This document shows positions 1 to 12,061 of a stretch of 64,000 nt of DNA, in pieces; positions within the stretch are counted from its first letter, which is position 1, and each line of letters opens with the position of its first letter. Origin of the DNA: Bidens hawaiensis (Eukaryota; Streptophyta; Magnoliopsida; Asterales; Asteraceae); the NCBI GenBank assembly GCA_021521415.1, contig JAIQDT010009083.1, forward strand, positions 38,610-102,609. Reading direction: 5' to 3'. The position numbers were made by a program, and so were the translations under genes. Below the pieces are notes generated by a model, which saw only the letters and a program-made list of their open reading frames with translations, was not told the origin of the DNA and searched no databases.

Positions 1-1108
1 CACTGATTGAATTATTAATGCTATAAGTTATATTATAACATACTTAATATAAAAAAATATTAATAAAATAATTACGTGTCATAAAGTATTTTCTTTAAAA
101 TTAAAATGTATATAAAAGAGAGTATTTTTAAAGAATACAATAACATTTCATTTTTGAGACATATTTGTATTGAAGAAAACTATTATAAACTATTATAGTT
201 TTTTTAATTTTTTTTTAAATATTCAGTCCTAAAATAATAGACAAATTTTTCATTACCCATTCTTAATTTAAAATTCAAATACATTTGATGATATAAAACG
301 ACTATATTTGTAATACAATTTTTACATAATATAAAGAAACTTAATTATCGTTTTTCTAATTTGTATTAAATTATTCATTGTAACTTATACATTAACTTAT
401 CTCGTGTAATACACGGATTTCTAAAACTAATACTATAATAAAATCATTAATATAGTTTCGGATAAATTCATGTAATACATTGGGTTAGGCAAAACGTACC
501 TCCTTCGTGTATTTATAACCTCCCCTGAACTTTCAGTTACTTCAACAATATTATTTCACATATTACCACCCTATAATATTTTTTTGTCATTTCAAGAATA
601 AAAATCTACAAAGTATATTTTATTCTTTTTCTATCCTTTTCTGTATATTTTTCTTTCTCATAATAATAATATTTATCATTAAATGCATTATAAAATGTAA
701 TAAACGAATAATGATACAACGTCTTTATAAAAAACGATAAAACACTTTGTATATTTTTATCTTATCATATTTCTCCCGTCTGTCCAAAATATATCCTTTG
801 AAAGATAACAAATTGACAAAGAAATAAAAAAAGAGGATTAAATTATATTACTGTAAAACTTGAGGAAGGGCGTGCGTTTAGTAAAGATGAATGATAAGTA
901 TACATTTAGCAACACTCAATACATTTTAGTATCTAAAATCTTCACATTCATCTTATTTTGTAAAGTTTTATAATCATTAATATTTATTTTGATGGGTTAC
1001 AATCTAAATACAGAAATAAGTTACCTGATTTCATTTTAATTTAAATTCAAATTTCAAAAAAAGGTGATCTCAAATTTTGAATCTCTTATTATTTATAGTT
1101 TGATTAAT
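1..1108. other. AT-rich intergenic DNA
   Basis: No open reading frame, RNA gene or terminal-repeat structure that I can support. The sequence is strongly AT-rich, with many short A and T runs. Confidence 0.6.
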
Positions 1109-1688
1109 GGGGCTGTTAAGCGTCTAAGCTTAGATGCGAAACATTCAAAACTATGTCGTTTTGATTAATCTTACATTAAAAATTCCCTTTTTTTTCTCCA
1201 GTGTCATTACGAAACCACCCAAAATGAGATTCAAAATTTTGTTGAAGCCTTTGTTTATTTTTTTTTGTTTAACTTATATGTTGAATACGAGAATAAGTTG
1301 AATCCAAAACTAAAATTGAGTATTCGACAAAGGAATTCAAGTTTCAAAGTATGTTTCTGATCTTGAATCTTGGCTAGCTAATTATTGAATTGATTTAATA
1401 TAATGTTTTAAAACATTGAGTGGGGATTTTTATAGTTCTCTAAATTATATATACAAAAATGAATAGGACAATATTACGAAAGAAGATATACGAGGAAGAT
1501 GATGTGCGAATCAAGAGAAGGGAGGTTAAGCAAAATTATCATAATTTTTTTTTATATATTCTATGTATGTTTTAATTGAATCTATTTAAAGAAATTTGAC
1601 ATAAAAGTGGATATCTTTAATGCAATAATTGATTAAAACGACGTAGTTTTGAATGTTTCACATCTAAGCTTAGACGCTTAACAGCCCC
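1109..1688. mobile_element. Foldback / MITE-like element with ~54-bp terminal inverted repeats
   Basis: The left arm (1109-1162) begins GGGGCTGTTAAGCGTC. The right arm (1635-1688) is its reverse complement, with about two mismatches by eye. The 580-bp element has no coding capacity. Arms of this length would suit a MULE or foldback element, but no clean 9-bp or 3-bp target duplication is visible, so the superfamily is undetermined. Confidence 0.75.
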
Positions 1689-2708
1689 ATATTCACTTTC
1701 CTCTTATAATATTCTTATAATTTGTTTTATTTTATTAATGTGACGAATATATATGATAAATGTTTTTTAACGACAAAAATTTTTGAATTCGTAATTAAGA
1801 TAGTTTGGTTAATAATACGTTTTCTAAGATTCCTATCATTTATTTATTTTGTTAATATCCCGAATATATATATAATAAAAGGTTTTTCTAGAATATATAT
1901 AATAAAAGGTTTTTCTAGATTGACTATTATGTTTTTAAGATTAAATTAAATATTCGAAATTTTAAAATCACATTAACTGGAAATTTCAATAAATACTGCA
2001 AATAAAATCTTAAAAATTAATCTTATAATTGAAGTTTGTTTTTAATTGTATTTGAGTAATGGTTTAATTTTATAATTTGTTAGTATGATTCACTTACCAT
2101 TTTTATCTAATTTATAAATATAAATGAATGAGAGAAAAATTTAGGACTTTGAGGGAACAATAGGTTAGGAGAGAATGATGCATTATCAGTTAATCACCAT
2201 TATTTTATTTTTTTTAGTGGATAGGATAGGATTACAAAAAAAATGTATTTAAGACTGTATAAGTCATATTAAAGTTACATTTTGTACATTATAGTATCTT
2301 GGTGAGAATGTTAGTTGGATAAACATTTAACTGTATTTATTAACATGCAGTTATTGCATCTTGGTGAAAATAATAAGGCATTAGGGTATACCTTAACACA
2401 CATGACATTTAAGCTAATTTTACATAGGTTAACGAAGGAGAACCACTCCCTTAATGGTTTAAGACTCCCTTCATGGGTTAAGGGGGTTAAAAACAAAATG
2501 AGTAAAAATGTTAACGCGCTTTAAAATTCGATACACTCACAAATAATAATTTAAGAATTGTTTTCAAATTAAATTGGGGGGGGGGGGGGGGGGGTTAAGT
2601 AGGGTTAAATCATTTTCTTTATGTGAGATGAAGTAAAAATGAGTAAAGTGAGTGATGTGACGCCTACGTGGAGTTAAGTGGCATGAATGTATATACCCCA
2701 TGGACTAA
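1689..2708. other. AT-rich intergenic DNA with short duplications
   Basis: No gene is supported. There is a short tandem duplication of an ATATATATAATAAAAGG-type segment near 1861-1918 and a poly-G tract at 2576-2594. The small open frames on both strands near 2311-2524 overlap each other and resemble no family I know. Confidence 0.5.
2576..2594 (+). repeat. Uninterrupted run of 19 G
   Basis: Nineteen consecutive guanines lie in otherwise AT-rich DNA. On the G strand this could form a G-quadruplex. The exact length is likely to be unreliable in an assembly. Confidence 0.9.
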
Positions 2709-3001
2709 GGTGTTGTTTGTTTTTTCAGAGGTAAAATATCTGCAATTTGCGGACCAAATCTGTAGACATCTGTAGCGAAAGAGGTGGACCAAACCTCTAC
2801 AGTCTATAAGATGAAGATTGTTTGTTTTTTAACGTTTGCAGACTCTTAAAATAAACTAAAATTTTAAATTTAAAACCGACTTTTTTAAACTTGAAAAAGG
2901 TCTTCAACATCGAAATTTAAATAATAGTAAACGACAATGAAATAATATTCATAAAACTACAATAACATTTTTTTAAACAATTTATTTCATACTTGCATTA
3001 A

Positions 3002-3110
3002 CTACTCAGCAAATTCATTTCGTAACCGAGCCATATACTCCTGATCTGATGTAGTGCCATATGCTTCAACCTCGTCTTCATCAACGTCAACGTGCACATG
3101 ACTATATCCA
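3002..3110 (-). pseudogene. Possible Harbinger transposase C-terminal remnant
   Basis: On the minus strand about 35 codons end at a TAG at 3002-3004. They read as an acidic stretch followed by SDQEYMARLRNEFAE and the stop. The 'EYM..LR..IA' ending resembles the C-terminus of plant HARBI1/ALP1-type DDE proteins. No catalytic DDE region is present. The call rests on this short resemblance plus the surrounding Harbinger-like ends and TAA duplications, and an accidental open frame cannot be excluded. Confidence 0.35.
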
Positions 3111-3277
3111 AAAAAACACATTTGATTGATCGTACTGGTAAACAACTCAAAGCTCGAACCCTCTTTTCTAAAAAATCATGACTCAAAAGTTCTGGTTAAC
3201 AACCTCAAAATTACACTCCTACCCACCTCACAAGTTTATCCGTACAAAAGGGTGAAGTTCATATTTTAATGGAAAAC

Positions 3278-4095
3278 TGAAGAAACACAAATCCAATCCC
3301 CGGGTATGGGTCCTGGATCTAATGAGTCCACAAGGTAGGATATGATAATTACAACCAAGATATGAGTACAACCTCCCAAAGTCCAGTGACCGGAACCTGC
3401 AAAACAGACACTGTGAGTCTCGTTACAGGAAGGACAAGAGGGGGGGATCTTCCTGTAACCACTCTCCGGCGTGAGAATCAGGAACGTTCGTAATGGAGAA
3501 AGTACTGAAGTATATAGACTAGGTGCAGTCAGAATATAGGTGAGTGAATGAATACCTCATACCGTTTGACAAGGTATTTAGAGCCAAAGGATGATGGAAG
3601 ATGATTGGGGCAGCTGTCCTCTTCTAAAAGACCTTTGATAACCGCCTAGACACGTGCTCTCTTGTGATAGGTTGAGCTATACGTCTCATGTGCATGGGCG
3701 TAACAACCTGGACGCGTGTCGCCAAATGATAGGACGAATCGCACCCTGGCCATGTGCACGGTTATAACAACCTGGCCAGGTGTCCTTTGTTCATTGGCTA
3801 ATATGTCACGTATTCCCCAAGTAAGAATCATGAGCCTTCTTCTAGAGAGTACTTGAGTGGTGACAGCTGTCCCGCTGGCATTGTCCTCCAGTTGTTTTTA
3901 TGCGGACAGATGTCTTGTCCTGCGGATGACTTTTGAGGATGCCCAAATCCTTCCGCGCGTGTTATGAGGACGTTCCTCATCTATCGTGATATGCGGGTGA
4001 TCCATATGTCCCGCGGGTGGCTTATAAGAACATTATCTGTGACCCGCGGGTGGTACTTAAGGGTATTTGGGTCTTTTTGGTACCCTACCTCTACA
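3278..4095 (-). repeat. LTR (3' LTR of the minus-strand Tat element)
   Basis: On the plus strand it begins TGAAGAAACA and ends CTCTACA, so it has the TG...CA ends of an LTR. It matches 16451-17261 almost throughout. I counted about 23 base substitutions and a few small indels by eye, including a 4-bp indel at the end. Confidence 0.95.
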
Positions 4096-4108
4096 AGTCC
4101 CCCAGTCC
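4096..4108 (-). other. Polypurine tract of the Tat element
   Basis: Immediately inside the left LTR the minus strand reads GACTGGGGGACT before the LTR's TGTAGAGG. This is the purine-rich primer site for plus-strand DNA synthesis, in the expected place. Confidence 0.75.
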
Positions 4109-4390
4109 AGTGTTTCTTCCGTGTGAAGTCTTTATGCGGGTGAAATTCTGGACTTAATGTATGTTGGGGATTTTTGTTGTTCGGAAGTTAGGTAGAAATA
4201 TCTTCTGTTGGTATGGATAATCATGAAAAACGACAAGTTGACCACTCGCAGGCGCGTGAACAGATGATGGAACGTTTTTGACGGCTGTCACTGTACCCGA
4301 CTATACAACTTTTTCTCTTTTTCGAATTTCCCGCGTGACGTCGCAAGTACTGGTTGGGTGGTGTTTTTCTCTCTCTACTGTTCATATCCC

Positions 4391-4418
4391 ATCGCATTAA
4401 TTGTGATGGGTATAAATA
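4391..4418 (+). promoter_or_regulatory. Promoter of antisense gene copy A
   Basis: A TATA box (TATAAATA, 4411-4418) lies about 110 bases upstream of the ATG at 4530. It is preceded by the inverted-repeat motif ATCGCATTAATTGTGAT. The same motif plus TATA arrangement occurs upstream of copy B at 7717-7744, so the promoter was duplicated with the gene and kept. Confidence 0.65.
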
Positions 4419-4529
4419 AGGAGAGACTCCTTCCTTTCGAAGTTTTATCACCTTTTGTTCTGATTACCTTGTAAATTCTCTCTGAATTTTCCATATATCT
4501 TTCTTCTATCTTACCCAATTCTATTTGCA

Positions 4530-7385
4530 ATGTCAAACGTTCAGACTGAAGTCGACGAAATAGAAGTGTCATGGGACTATTCAGAGTATGAAAAGTTGCT
4601 GGAGACGTACGGTATTCCTCCTGAACGGGGACCGGAATTTCAATCTCCGGGTTCTATAGCTAGTTTCCCACCGCCTAGGAAGATGGCTTTGTATGCTGAT
4701 TATCTTGCTTATGGGAATTTTCGTTTACCCATAACAAAATTTTTTGAAAGATTTCTGACTGCTTATGGGATCCATTTATCCCAATTGCACCCGCGTGCTA
4801 TGATGCGAATTCGTCATTATGAATTTGTATGTATAGCACGTGATATGGTTCCCCACATAGATCGATTCCCATTTTTTACCGTCTTACTAACCGTAATGGT
4901 TGATATACGAGTCAAGGGTTTTCTGATCGAAGTCTTGGGTATGAAAGTGAAAAGTTGCCTACAAACTGGCGTAGCAAATTCTTCTGGATATCTAAGGATG
5001 TGGTGCCACTGTCCATGGTTCGTCGTCCTGTGAATTCCGCCCTTCCGGAGGTTGTCACAGCTACTCATGAAGGTCATGATTGGTACCGTATTCTTACCAT
5101 GGAGCCTTCACCCATGCGTGCCTTGCCGGAAGAAGCTTTAGTGTAGGCGGGCATGAACCGTTTGTGGCCGACGGAGTTCATGGAACCTATTTTTGCGGAT
5201 CTTAATGAGCGTGAGTTGTCTGTTATTGCCATTTCATTTTTGTGAATACTTTTATGATCGAGTTTCTGTCTTTTCAGGTCGGAGTTCCATGTTTAACGTT
5301 CTTTTTGGGAACCGGGGTTGTGTCCGCAAGAGTATCCGCGAGGCGGGGGACCAACCTATACTTGAGAAAACTAAGTCCCAATTTTTGTTTCCGAAGAAGG
5401 TTCGAGCTGAACCTGTGACTTCGAATGCCACCTTTGAAACAGGTGCGTACGTTCTATACCCTCCTCCCCTTACTGTCGTTACTTCTGACGGGACGATTGT
5501 CATCTTATCATCAAGTGATGATGATGGAGATGCTTCTCAGCTTCCTGCTTCGGAAGAAGAAGAGGACTCTGACGAGGGTGCTTCTGAATTTTCTTCTGTC
5601 TCGTCTTTGTTAGCAGAATTAGAGAAAAAGAGAGCATTCTTAGCTTCTCAGATGGGTCACCGCGAGGTGAAGGCTGCGGATACTAAGGCGGGACCATCGA
5701 AGAAAAAACGAAAAGTGCACCGTCCCGAAAAGCTGACCGCCTTGACACTTTTGAAGGTACGTGTCAACCTTTAAATATTGTATTCTTTTCTATGAGTGAT
5801 TGGCTAAGTATAAATTTGTTATGTAGATCCGTTGATCTTTAGTGAGGATATATCGGAGAAGCTACCTACCCCAACTCCTCATACTGAAAAACCATCCTCC
5901 CCTTTTTCAAGGGGAGAGGCGAAGGATAAACCATCTACTCCGCCTGATGTTACTGGTATGGAGGACCGACCAACCTCCCCCCTGGTTAGGGTTACTGTAG
6001 ATGAGAGGATGCCGACTCCTCCGATTGGTACTTCAACTGAAAGTCCTGACAACCAGTCTGGTCTTGATACCCGTTTCGACTACCTTTTTCAAGCTGGGAG
6101 TGTTACTGGGGACCAGCAGGACAATCCTGCTATGAATGAGGAAAATGTTAGGGATATGGAGTCTCCCCCTCCACAACAGCCTTTTTCTTCCCCAACTCGC
6201 CTTAGACCTTCGGGTTCCCGTTATTACGAGGATACGGGCCTGGGTGACAAACATGAACTGTTTGTCCCTCCATGAGGCATTAGTAACGGGTCTTTTCTCA
6301 AGCTAGAACTTGTATGGACTTTGTTGAGCATTGTGCTCCACCCGCCGAGATGGCATATCAACGTGACCTCTCCCGCCATGATCTTCACACAAATGTAGCT
6401 TATCATTTAGCCAACGCTCTGGCCGGTAGCCAGGAGGTCTTAAGTGAATGGCGTACTTTAGGCGGGAAAGTGGGAGAAGCCCGGCGGGTCGCTGAAGCTG
6501 CTAAGAAAGAAGCTGAGGAGTATCGTATTGCTACTCAAACTACTAAATGGAAACAAGCTGATGCAGAAAATGCCCTTAAGAGTGAACAAGACCGTAATGC
6601 TGATGCGGCACGCCGGTGGAAAGAAGCCTGTGAAAGGCAGAATGCCATTCTTGAGGCTGCCCGAGCCAAGAATCAAAAGGAGAAAGATGACTTGGCCCGC
6701 GCTCAAGAAACCAATTCTACTTTGGAAAATCAAGTGGTCCTTCAAGGTGCACGGATCCATGATCTTGAGATGGAGCTAAAGTTGCAAAAGGAGCGAGTCG
6801 AACTTAAAGACCAAAGGGCTGCTGAAATTCAGACTGCTTATGACTCTCTCCTTCAAGCTCATGAGGAAGCGACTGCGGAATCTAAGGAATTCCGAGCGCG
6901 GGCAGAACGTTTGGAACAAGACCGTCAATGGTTCCTTACTCCGGGAGTTAACGTTGTTAGCAATACTTTATCCTTTGTTGTTTTACTCACGTTTTTGATA
7001 TTGGGAACTAATGTTCTTGTCCTAACAGGTCATTCGCCATATCAAAGGAAGAAAAGAGCTGACTAACAGTTTTGCCAATGTGATGTCTGCTTCCTCATCA
7101 CTTGGGCGCGTTATGGGTTTTCATGAAGGGATGAACTATGCTCGAAGTAGCCGCACATTCAAAGATCATCCGCTCTATGGCGTATATGTTAAACAAGATC
7201 GTGTTAATCGGGTTAAGGAGCATGACGCTTTAGTCTTCCCTCTACAGGATATGCTTCTGGAATTTGCTTCCGCCTATGACGGCGTACAACTTTTGAATAC
7301 TTATCTTGGGGAAGACTCTGATGATGACTCTTCGGAAGACACGTCGTTGAAGGCTCCGGAAGACCCAGCAGCCTCAAATCCTTAG
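4530..7385 (+). pseudogene. Antisense ORF copy A: gypsy-type transposase-domain protein, spliced, degraded
   Basis: This gene is antisense to pol. Its product belongs to the plant family annotated as 'putative gypsy type transposon' (Pfam Transposase_28), of unknown biochemical role. I infer four exons: 4530-5210, 5278-5756, 5827 to about 6949, and 7029-7385. The first three introns sit where copy B has them; the last donor (GTTAAC) is weak. The N-terminal domain has the GSIA..PPP and PITKF..F.TAYGIHLSQLHP patterns and RIRH.EF. The middle is acidic and Ser-rich, with a KKKRK nuclear-localisation-like stretch near 5700. Exon 3 encodes a long Ala/Glu/Lys-rich coiled coil (about 6450-6940). Damage includes a frame change at the T6 run 4872-4877, in-frame stops (for example near 5144) and a frame change near 6275-6314. 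Confidence 0.8.
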
Positions 7386-7716
7386 GATAGGCTTTAATGT
7401 TCTTCATCTTGTAATATTTTCTTTTGCTTCTTGTACTTACTTTTTTGATAATTAATGAAGAATCTTTCTTTGACTCTTGTGATCTATTTACTGTTTTTAA
7501 TATCTTCTAAGAAGATTTTTCTGAAATCTTCGACTTTTTGAAATGTTTGAAAGTTTGGATAACTATGGTGACGTGGCGGAGACAGAAGTTCGTTGAGGAC
7601 AACCGATAAGACGTGTGTGACACTTTTGACAGCATGTTTTCATTATCTTGAATTTCCCGCCTAACGTGTCAGCCATCTGGTGGTCCGCGGTTTCTCTCTC
7701 CTCTGGCACTTTATGG

Positions 7717-7744
7717 ATCGCATTAATTGCGATGACTATAAATA
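7717..7744 (+). promoter_or_regulatory. Promoter of antisense gene copy B
   Basis: The motif ATCGCATTAATTGCGAT (7717-7733) has 6-bp inverted arms and is followed by TATAAATA at 7737-7744, about 125 bases before the ATG at 7870. A shared GAATTTCCCGC block lies further upstream (about 7652; copy A about 4324), as does a TTTCTCTCTC block. Confidence 0.65.
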
Positions 7745-7869
7745 TAACCACTTGTGGGTTTTATTCAACTTTTATTGCTTTCAAATTTCCTTCAAACACT
7801 TGAGTCCTTTTAACATTCTCTGAGACCTCTTCGCCCTTCTGAGATTTCTTAATCTTTTCTGAAATTGAA

Positions 7870-10533
7870 ATGGCTAAAGAGAAAAAGAGTACCCCCGCTA
7901 TCGGTGAAGTTGAAGTCTGCCTTAGAGAAGAGGATTATAATGATGTTGTTAACGTGTATGGACTAACGACGGAGTGGGAACCGGAGCGGCCTGTTAGTGG
8001 TTCTATCGCCACTAATCCTCCTCCGAAGAAGATGGTTGTCTACGTGGACCATTTTACCACGGGGAACTTCCAGATTCCGATTACCAAATTTGTCCAATCG
8101 GTCTTAACAACTTATGGGGTTCATCTTTCCCAAATCCATCCCTTCGGAATGTTGAGGATTCGACACTTCGAATTCTGTTGCCAGACTCACAACCTTGAAC
8201 CGACTGTTGGCATGTTCGCCGTTTTTTTATAAGATGACCTTCCGTGACGGATGGTACAGCTTTGCGTCTGTGGAAAAGAGGGTTATAGGCACAGAATGGC
8301 TCCGTAGCCTCCATGGCAGGAAACCCAAATTTTTCTGGATCCGGGAGGATGTCATTCCTTTCACGATGCATAAACGAAAGGCGAAAGAGGCTATGCCGGT
8401 GGTTGCGGCCTCCGCTCATGAAGATCAGTCATGGTATCAAACGTTGATCTCCACACCAACTCCCATGCGCCCAATCCACGAAGGAGTGATGGTGTGTGCA
8501 AAGATGAGCCGCCTGTGGCCGTTTCCCAACCTGGAACCGTACTACGAGGAGACCAACAAGAGTAAGTTTGTTGTTATCTCTGTTTTGTCATCAAGTATCT
8601 TCTAACTTGTTTTCTTGCTGTGTGTAGGTGAAGGTTCCGCCTTTAGCACTTTGTTGGATCGCGAGGGAGGAATGATGGTGCGCCGTCCGATCGATAAAAG
8701 GGATGCGTCCTTTCTTGAGCGCACCCGTTCTAATTTTGTGTTTCCCACAGCTTTCCGCCCGGAACCCAAAGTTTTCGAGGCGATGTATGCCAAAGGTGAG
8801 GCATATGTTAAAGATTGCATCCAAAAAGGTGAGGGCATTTTGAAACCCAAACCTGTGACTGCTATTACTTCTAGCGGAGTGATTGTGCTCTTCTCGTCTA
8901 TCGAGGAGTCATCACTTTGCGGAGAAGCATGTTCGATTGATGTTAACAAAGTTGCGGGCTCAACTGCAGGTCTTACCCGTCAACGAGCTGCGTCCCACCA
9001 GACAGCGGATCAAGACGATGCTACCACTGTAGCAGAAGGTAAGAGACCTGTTTCTGAGGATGTCACTGCTGAGGGTGATCGTCCGGTCGTTGACGCGGGG
9101 CGCTTCTAAGGTGGCGGGCAAACGTAAGGTTAACCCGGGTAAAGATTGTCTTAAAGAAGAAAAAATCCAAAAAGACAAATCCTGCTGCCTTAGAAGCGCG
9201 TTTGGAACAGCTCGATGCTGAAGACCCTTCATTAGGTATGCAAAACCTCTCTTTACTTTATTATCTTATTTGTATTGGAATATTCCTAACCCTTCATAAA
9301 TTTTTTAACAGTGAACCTGGATAACCCTTCTGAGGGTATTTCCGGTTTGAAGGATTCACCTGTTCGTCCGCCACCACCACCTAACACCGCTACGGATCCG
9401 GTTATTGTGGCGGACGACTCCCCATTAAAGAAGAAGGAGGCTAACGCAACTGTTCATGCAAAGGCGTCGCCTTCTTGTAATGTGTACCACTTCAGGGATC
9501 AAGGGGGCATAAGCACGTTCCCTTATGATTCCCAAACCTCTCCCACTTCTGAGGAGGAAGACCCTTCCCCGCATCAACCTAATTGGTCTTTACGTCGGGA
9601 TTCGACATTCCGTGACGTGAACACATGTTTTGAGTTCCTGGGGGAATGTCTTCCTCATGGTGAAAAGGAGAGACGTCGCCTTAGTATCCGCCAAGAGTTG
9701 CTGAACTCCCATTCTTATTACTTGGCGAATACTATGTCCACTACCCATGAAATAACCAGGGACTGGTTTGCGATGAATGAACAATGGGATGAACTGGCAG
9801 CCTCTGCTTCCAACGCCAAAGATGAAGCCCTTAAGGCTATTAATGAAGCTAGGGAAGCTAGCCAGGCCTTGGAGGCGGAGAAGGTTGCTCGGTCCGCTGC
9901 TGATGAAGCCAATGCTGTTATCCAAAAACAATTGGACGAACAAGCTAGATTAGTGGAGGCCCTTCAAGCTGAATCCGCAGCCAAGGATAAGCGCTTGACT
10001 GATCTTAACGTCAGAAACCGCGACCAAGCCTTGGAATGCGCCACACACGAAATGGAGCTTGTCCGGGCCAGGGCGGACCAAAAATGGCTGTTGGCAGAGG
10101 CTATTCCCAAGGTATGTACCTTTTACTTGTCATAAATAATCTAAGTGTTTTTAGAGTTACTTATATACGGTTGTTTTAACAGGTCATCACCGATGTTCGG
10201 GTTAGTGATGAGCTTGGGAACTGCGTTGCCATCCTCCTGAAAGCTTCTAAATAAGCTGGCCGTCAACTGGGTTTCCAAGAGGGTTACCAGTTTGGCTCAA
10301 ATTCTAGGCTTCCTGAGGAGTATGTGTTGGCCGGCCAAGATACTGCTGCCATTCTGAAACAGAAATCAAAGGACTTTGATTCTTTGAAAGTTTCTTTAAC
10401 AGAGCAGATATCCGAGCTTGCTGATAAGAAGGATAGCATTCAACAGTTAAGGACTCTTCTTAAGCTTGATGGAGAAGATGAAGAAGAAGATGCGGGGGGC
10501 AATGATGCAGAACATGAAGATGTCGCGCCCTAA
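7870..10533 (+). pseudogene. Antisense ORF copy B: gypsy-type transposase-domain protein, spliced, degraded
   Basis: This is the second, tandem copy of the antisense gene, about 60% identical to copy A by eye over some 60 residues of the N-terminal domain. Inferred exons are 7870-8561, 8628-9236, 9312-10111 and 10183-10533, with GT-AG borders matching copy A. The domain shows GSIA, PPPKKM, PITKF, YGVHLSQIHP, RIRHFEF and then the KFFWIREDVIP and MSRLWP blocks. Exon 3 ends in an Ala/Glu-rich coiled coil (about 9780-10100). Exon 4 ends in an acidic tail. Damage: an extra T in the T7 run near 8222-8228 shifts frame, a second frameshift lies near 9098, and there is an in-frame TAA near 10252. It converges on the pol reading frame, about 300 bases away. 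Confidence 0.8.
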
Positions 10534-10828
10534 ATTTTTCTGTCCTTGTAACTGATCTTTTTTGCTTGTTGTAATCCCATTTGTGTAAATAAAGAAAGTT
10601 TAATTTTGCACCCCGTACACTTTGTTTATTTGTCATAATATAAGTGTTTGTAGGGTCTTCTTTGTATGCCAATAAAGGATTACATGATAATATAAGTCTC
10701 GAATAATTGAAATGAAAATTTTCATAACTAAGGCATAAGCCGACTTACAAGAAACGAAATTACAAAGGTTCTTAACATCTAGTTAGGCGCGCAGGCCAAA
10801 AGATAAATTTACTAAATGTAGCGTTTCC

Positions 10829-12061
10829 TCAGTTAGGCCCCATTCCACGTTCTGGGATCTCCGTCCCGTCCAACCTTTCTAGTTTATAGGCACCTTTAGA
10901 TAGAACATTCTGGATTCTATAAGGTCCTTCCCACGTAGGGGCCAACTTGCCCGGGGGCTCTTGCCCTGAGGCTTCGTTACTGGGGAGGACGAAGTCTCCC
11001 GCGTCGAATTCGCACCTTTGGATCCGCGAGTTGTAGTATTTTTGCAACTGGCGTTTATAATTATGCTCGGGGATTGATGCCAATTCCCTTCTCTCCTCAA
11101 GGAGGTTAAGGTTCATCTGGAGTTCATGATCATTATCCTCGATCATAAGGACTCTGGCGGATGGTATTCCGATTTCGGCCGGAATCATGGCCTCTGTGCC
11201 ATAAGTTAAACTAAAGGGGGTTTCGGAATTACTGGAATTCTTCTGAGTGCGGAAAGCCCATAACACATGGGGCAATTCATCAACCCAACCCGTCCTTCTA
11301 GTTCCTAATCTGGCCTTAATTCCTTCTTTGATGGTCCGATTGGTTCGTTCAACCTGACTATTCACCTGCGGGTGAGCTACTGAGGTGAAGACTTGAGAAA
11401 TGTGTAATTCTTTTAACCATTCTTATAGCCCACTGTCCGCGAACTGAGTTCCGTTATCACTAACGATTTCCAAAGGAAGACCAAACCGGCATATTATGAA
11501 CTCCCATAAGAATTTCTTAACGCTTGTTGCCGTTATGGAGGCGACCGGTTTAGCTTCTACCCACTTCGTGAAATAGTCTATTGCTACTATCAAGAATTTG
11601 ACTCGTCCAGGGGCTTCGGGGAAGGGTCTCATTATGTCAATCGCCCATTTCTGGAACGGCCAAGCCGAAGTGACTGGAACTAACTCATTCTTTGGTCGTA
11701 GCGTGTTAGGTTCATGATGCTGACATGAATCACATTTTCTTATTTCTTGCAGAGCATCCAAATGCATTCCTGGCCAATAGTATCCGGCATTGATTAATTT
11801 GGCTACAACCATGCGCGGGCCAGCGTGAAGACCACAAATGCCTTCGTGAATCTCTCGGATTAAATAGTTCGCGTCCTCGGCATCCACACATCGAAGTAGT
11901 GGTCCAAGGAAGGAACGTCGGTACAAAACACCATCAAGAATTTGATAATTCAAGGCTTTGTGTTTTATCTTACGGGCCGCTGTTTTTCCCTCCGGGAGTG
12001 CTCCTGATGACAAGTATGTCATAATGGGTGTCATCCAGGATTCAACTCCCGTTTGGATCAC
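10829..12061 (-). pseudogene. Tat element integrase
   Basis: The minus-strand frame carries the HHCC zinc-binding region (HEGICGLHAG...CDSCQHH) followed by the integrase core. Asp residues are visible in WAIDIMRPF and VSDNGTQF, and the Glu in QVERTNRTIKEG. A TAA stop near 11421 separates the first two catalytic Asp from the Glu-containing half (10829-11365). The C-terminal part has the GDFVL...GKLAPTWEGPY pattern of the integrase tail. Another TAA interrupts the frame just upstream of Met 12061. Integrase joins element cDNA to target DNA in the nucleus; this copy cannot make it intact. Confidence 0.9.

Noticed and set aside
1722..1949. 75-codon plus-strand open frame
   Set aside because: AT-rich, contains an internal duplicated segment, and resembles no known protein.
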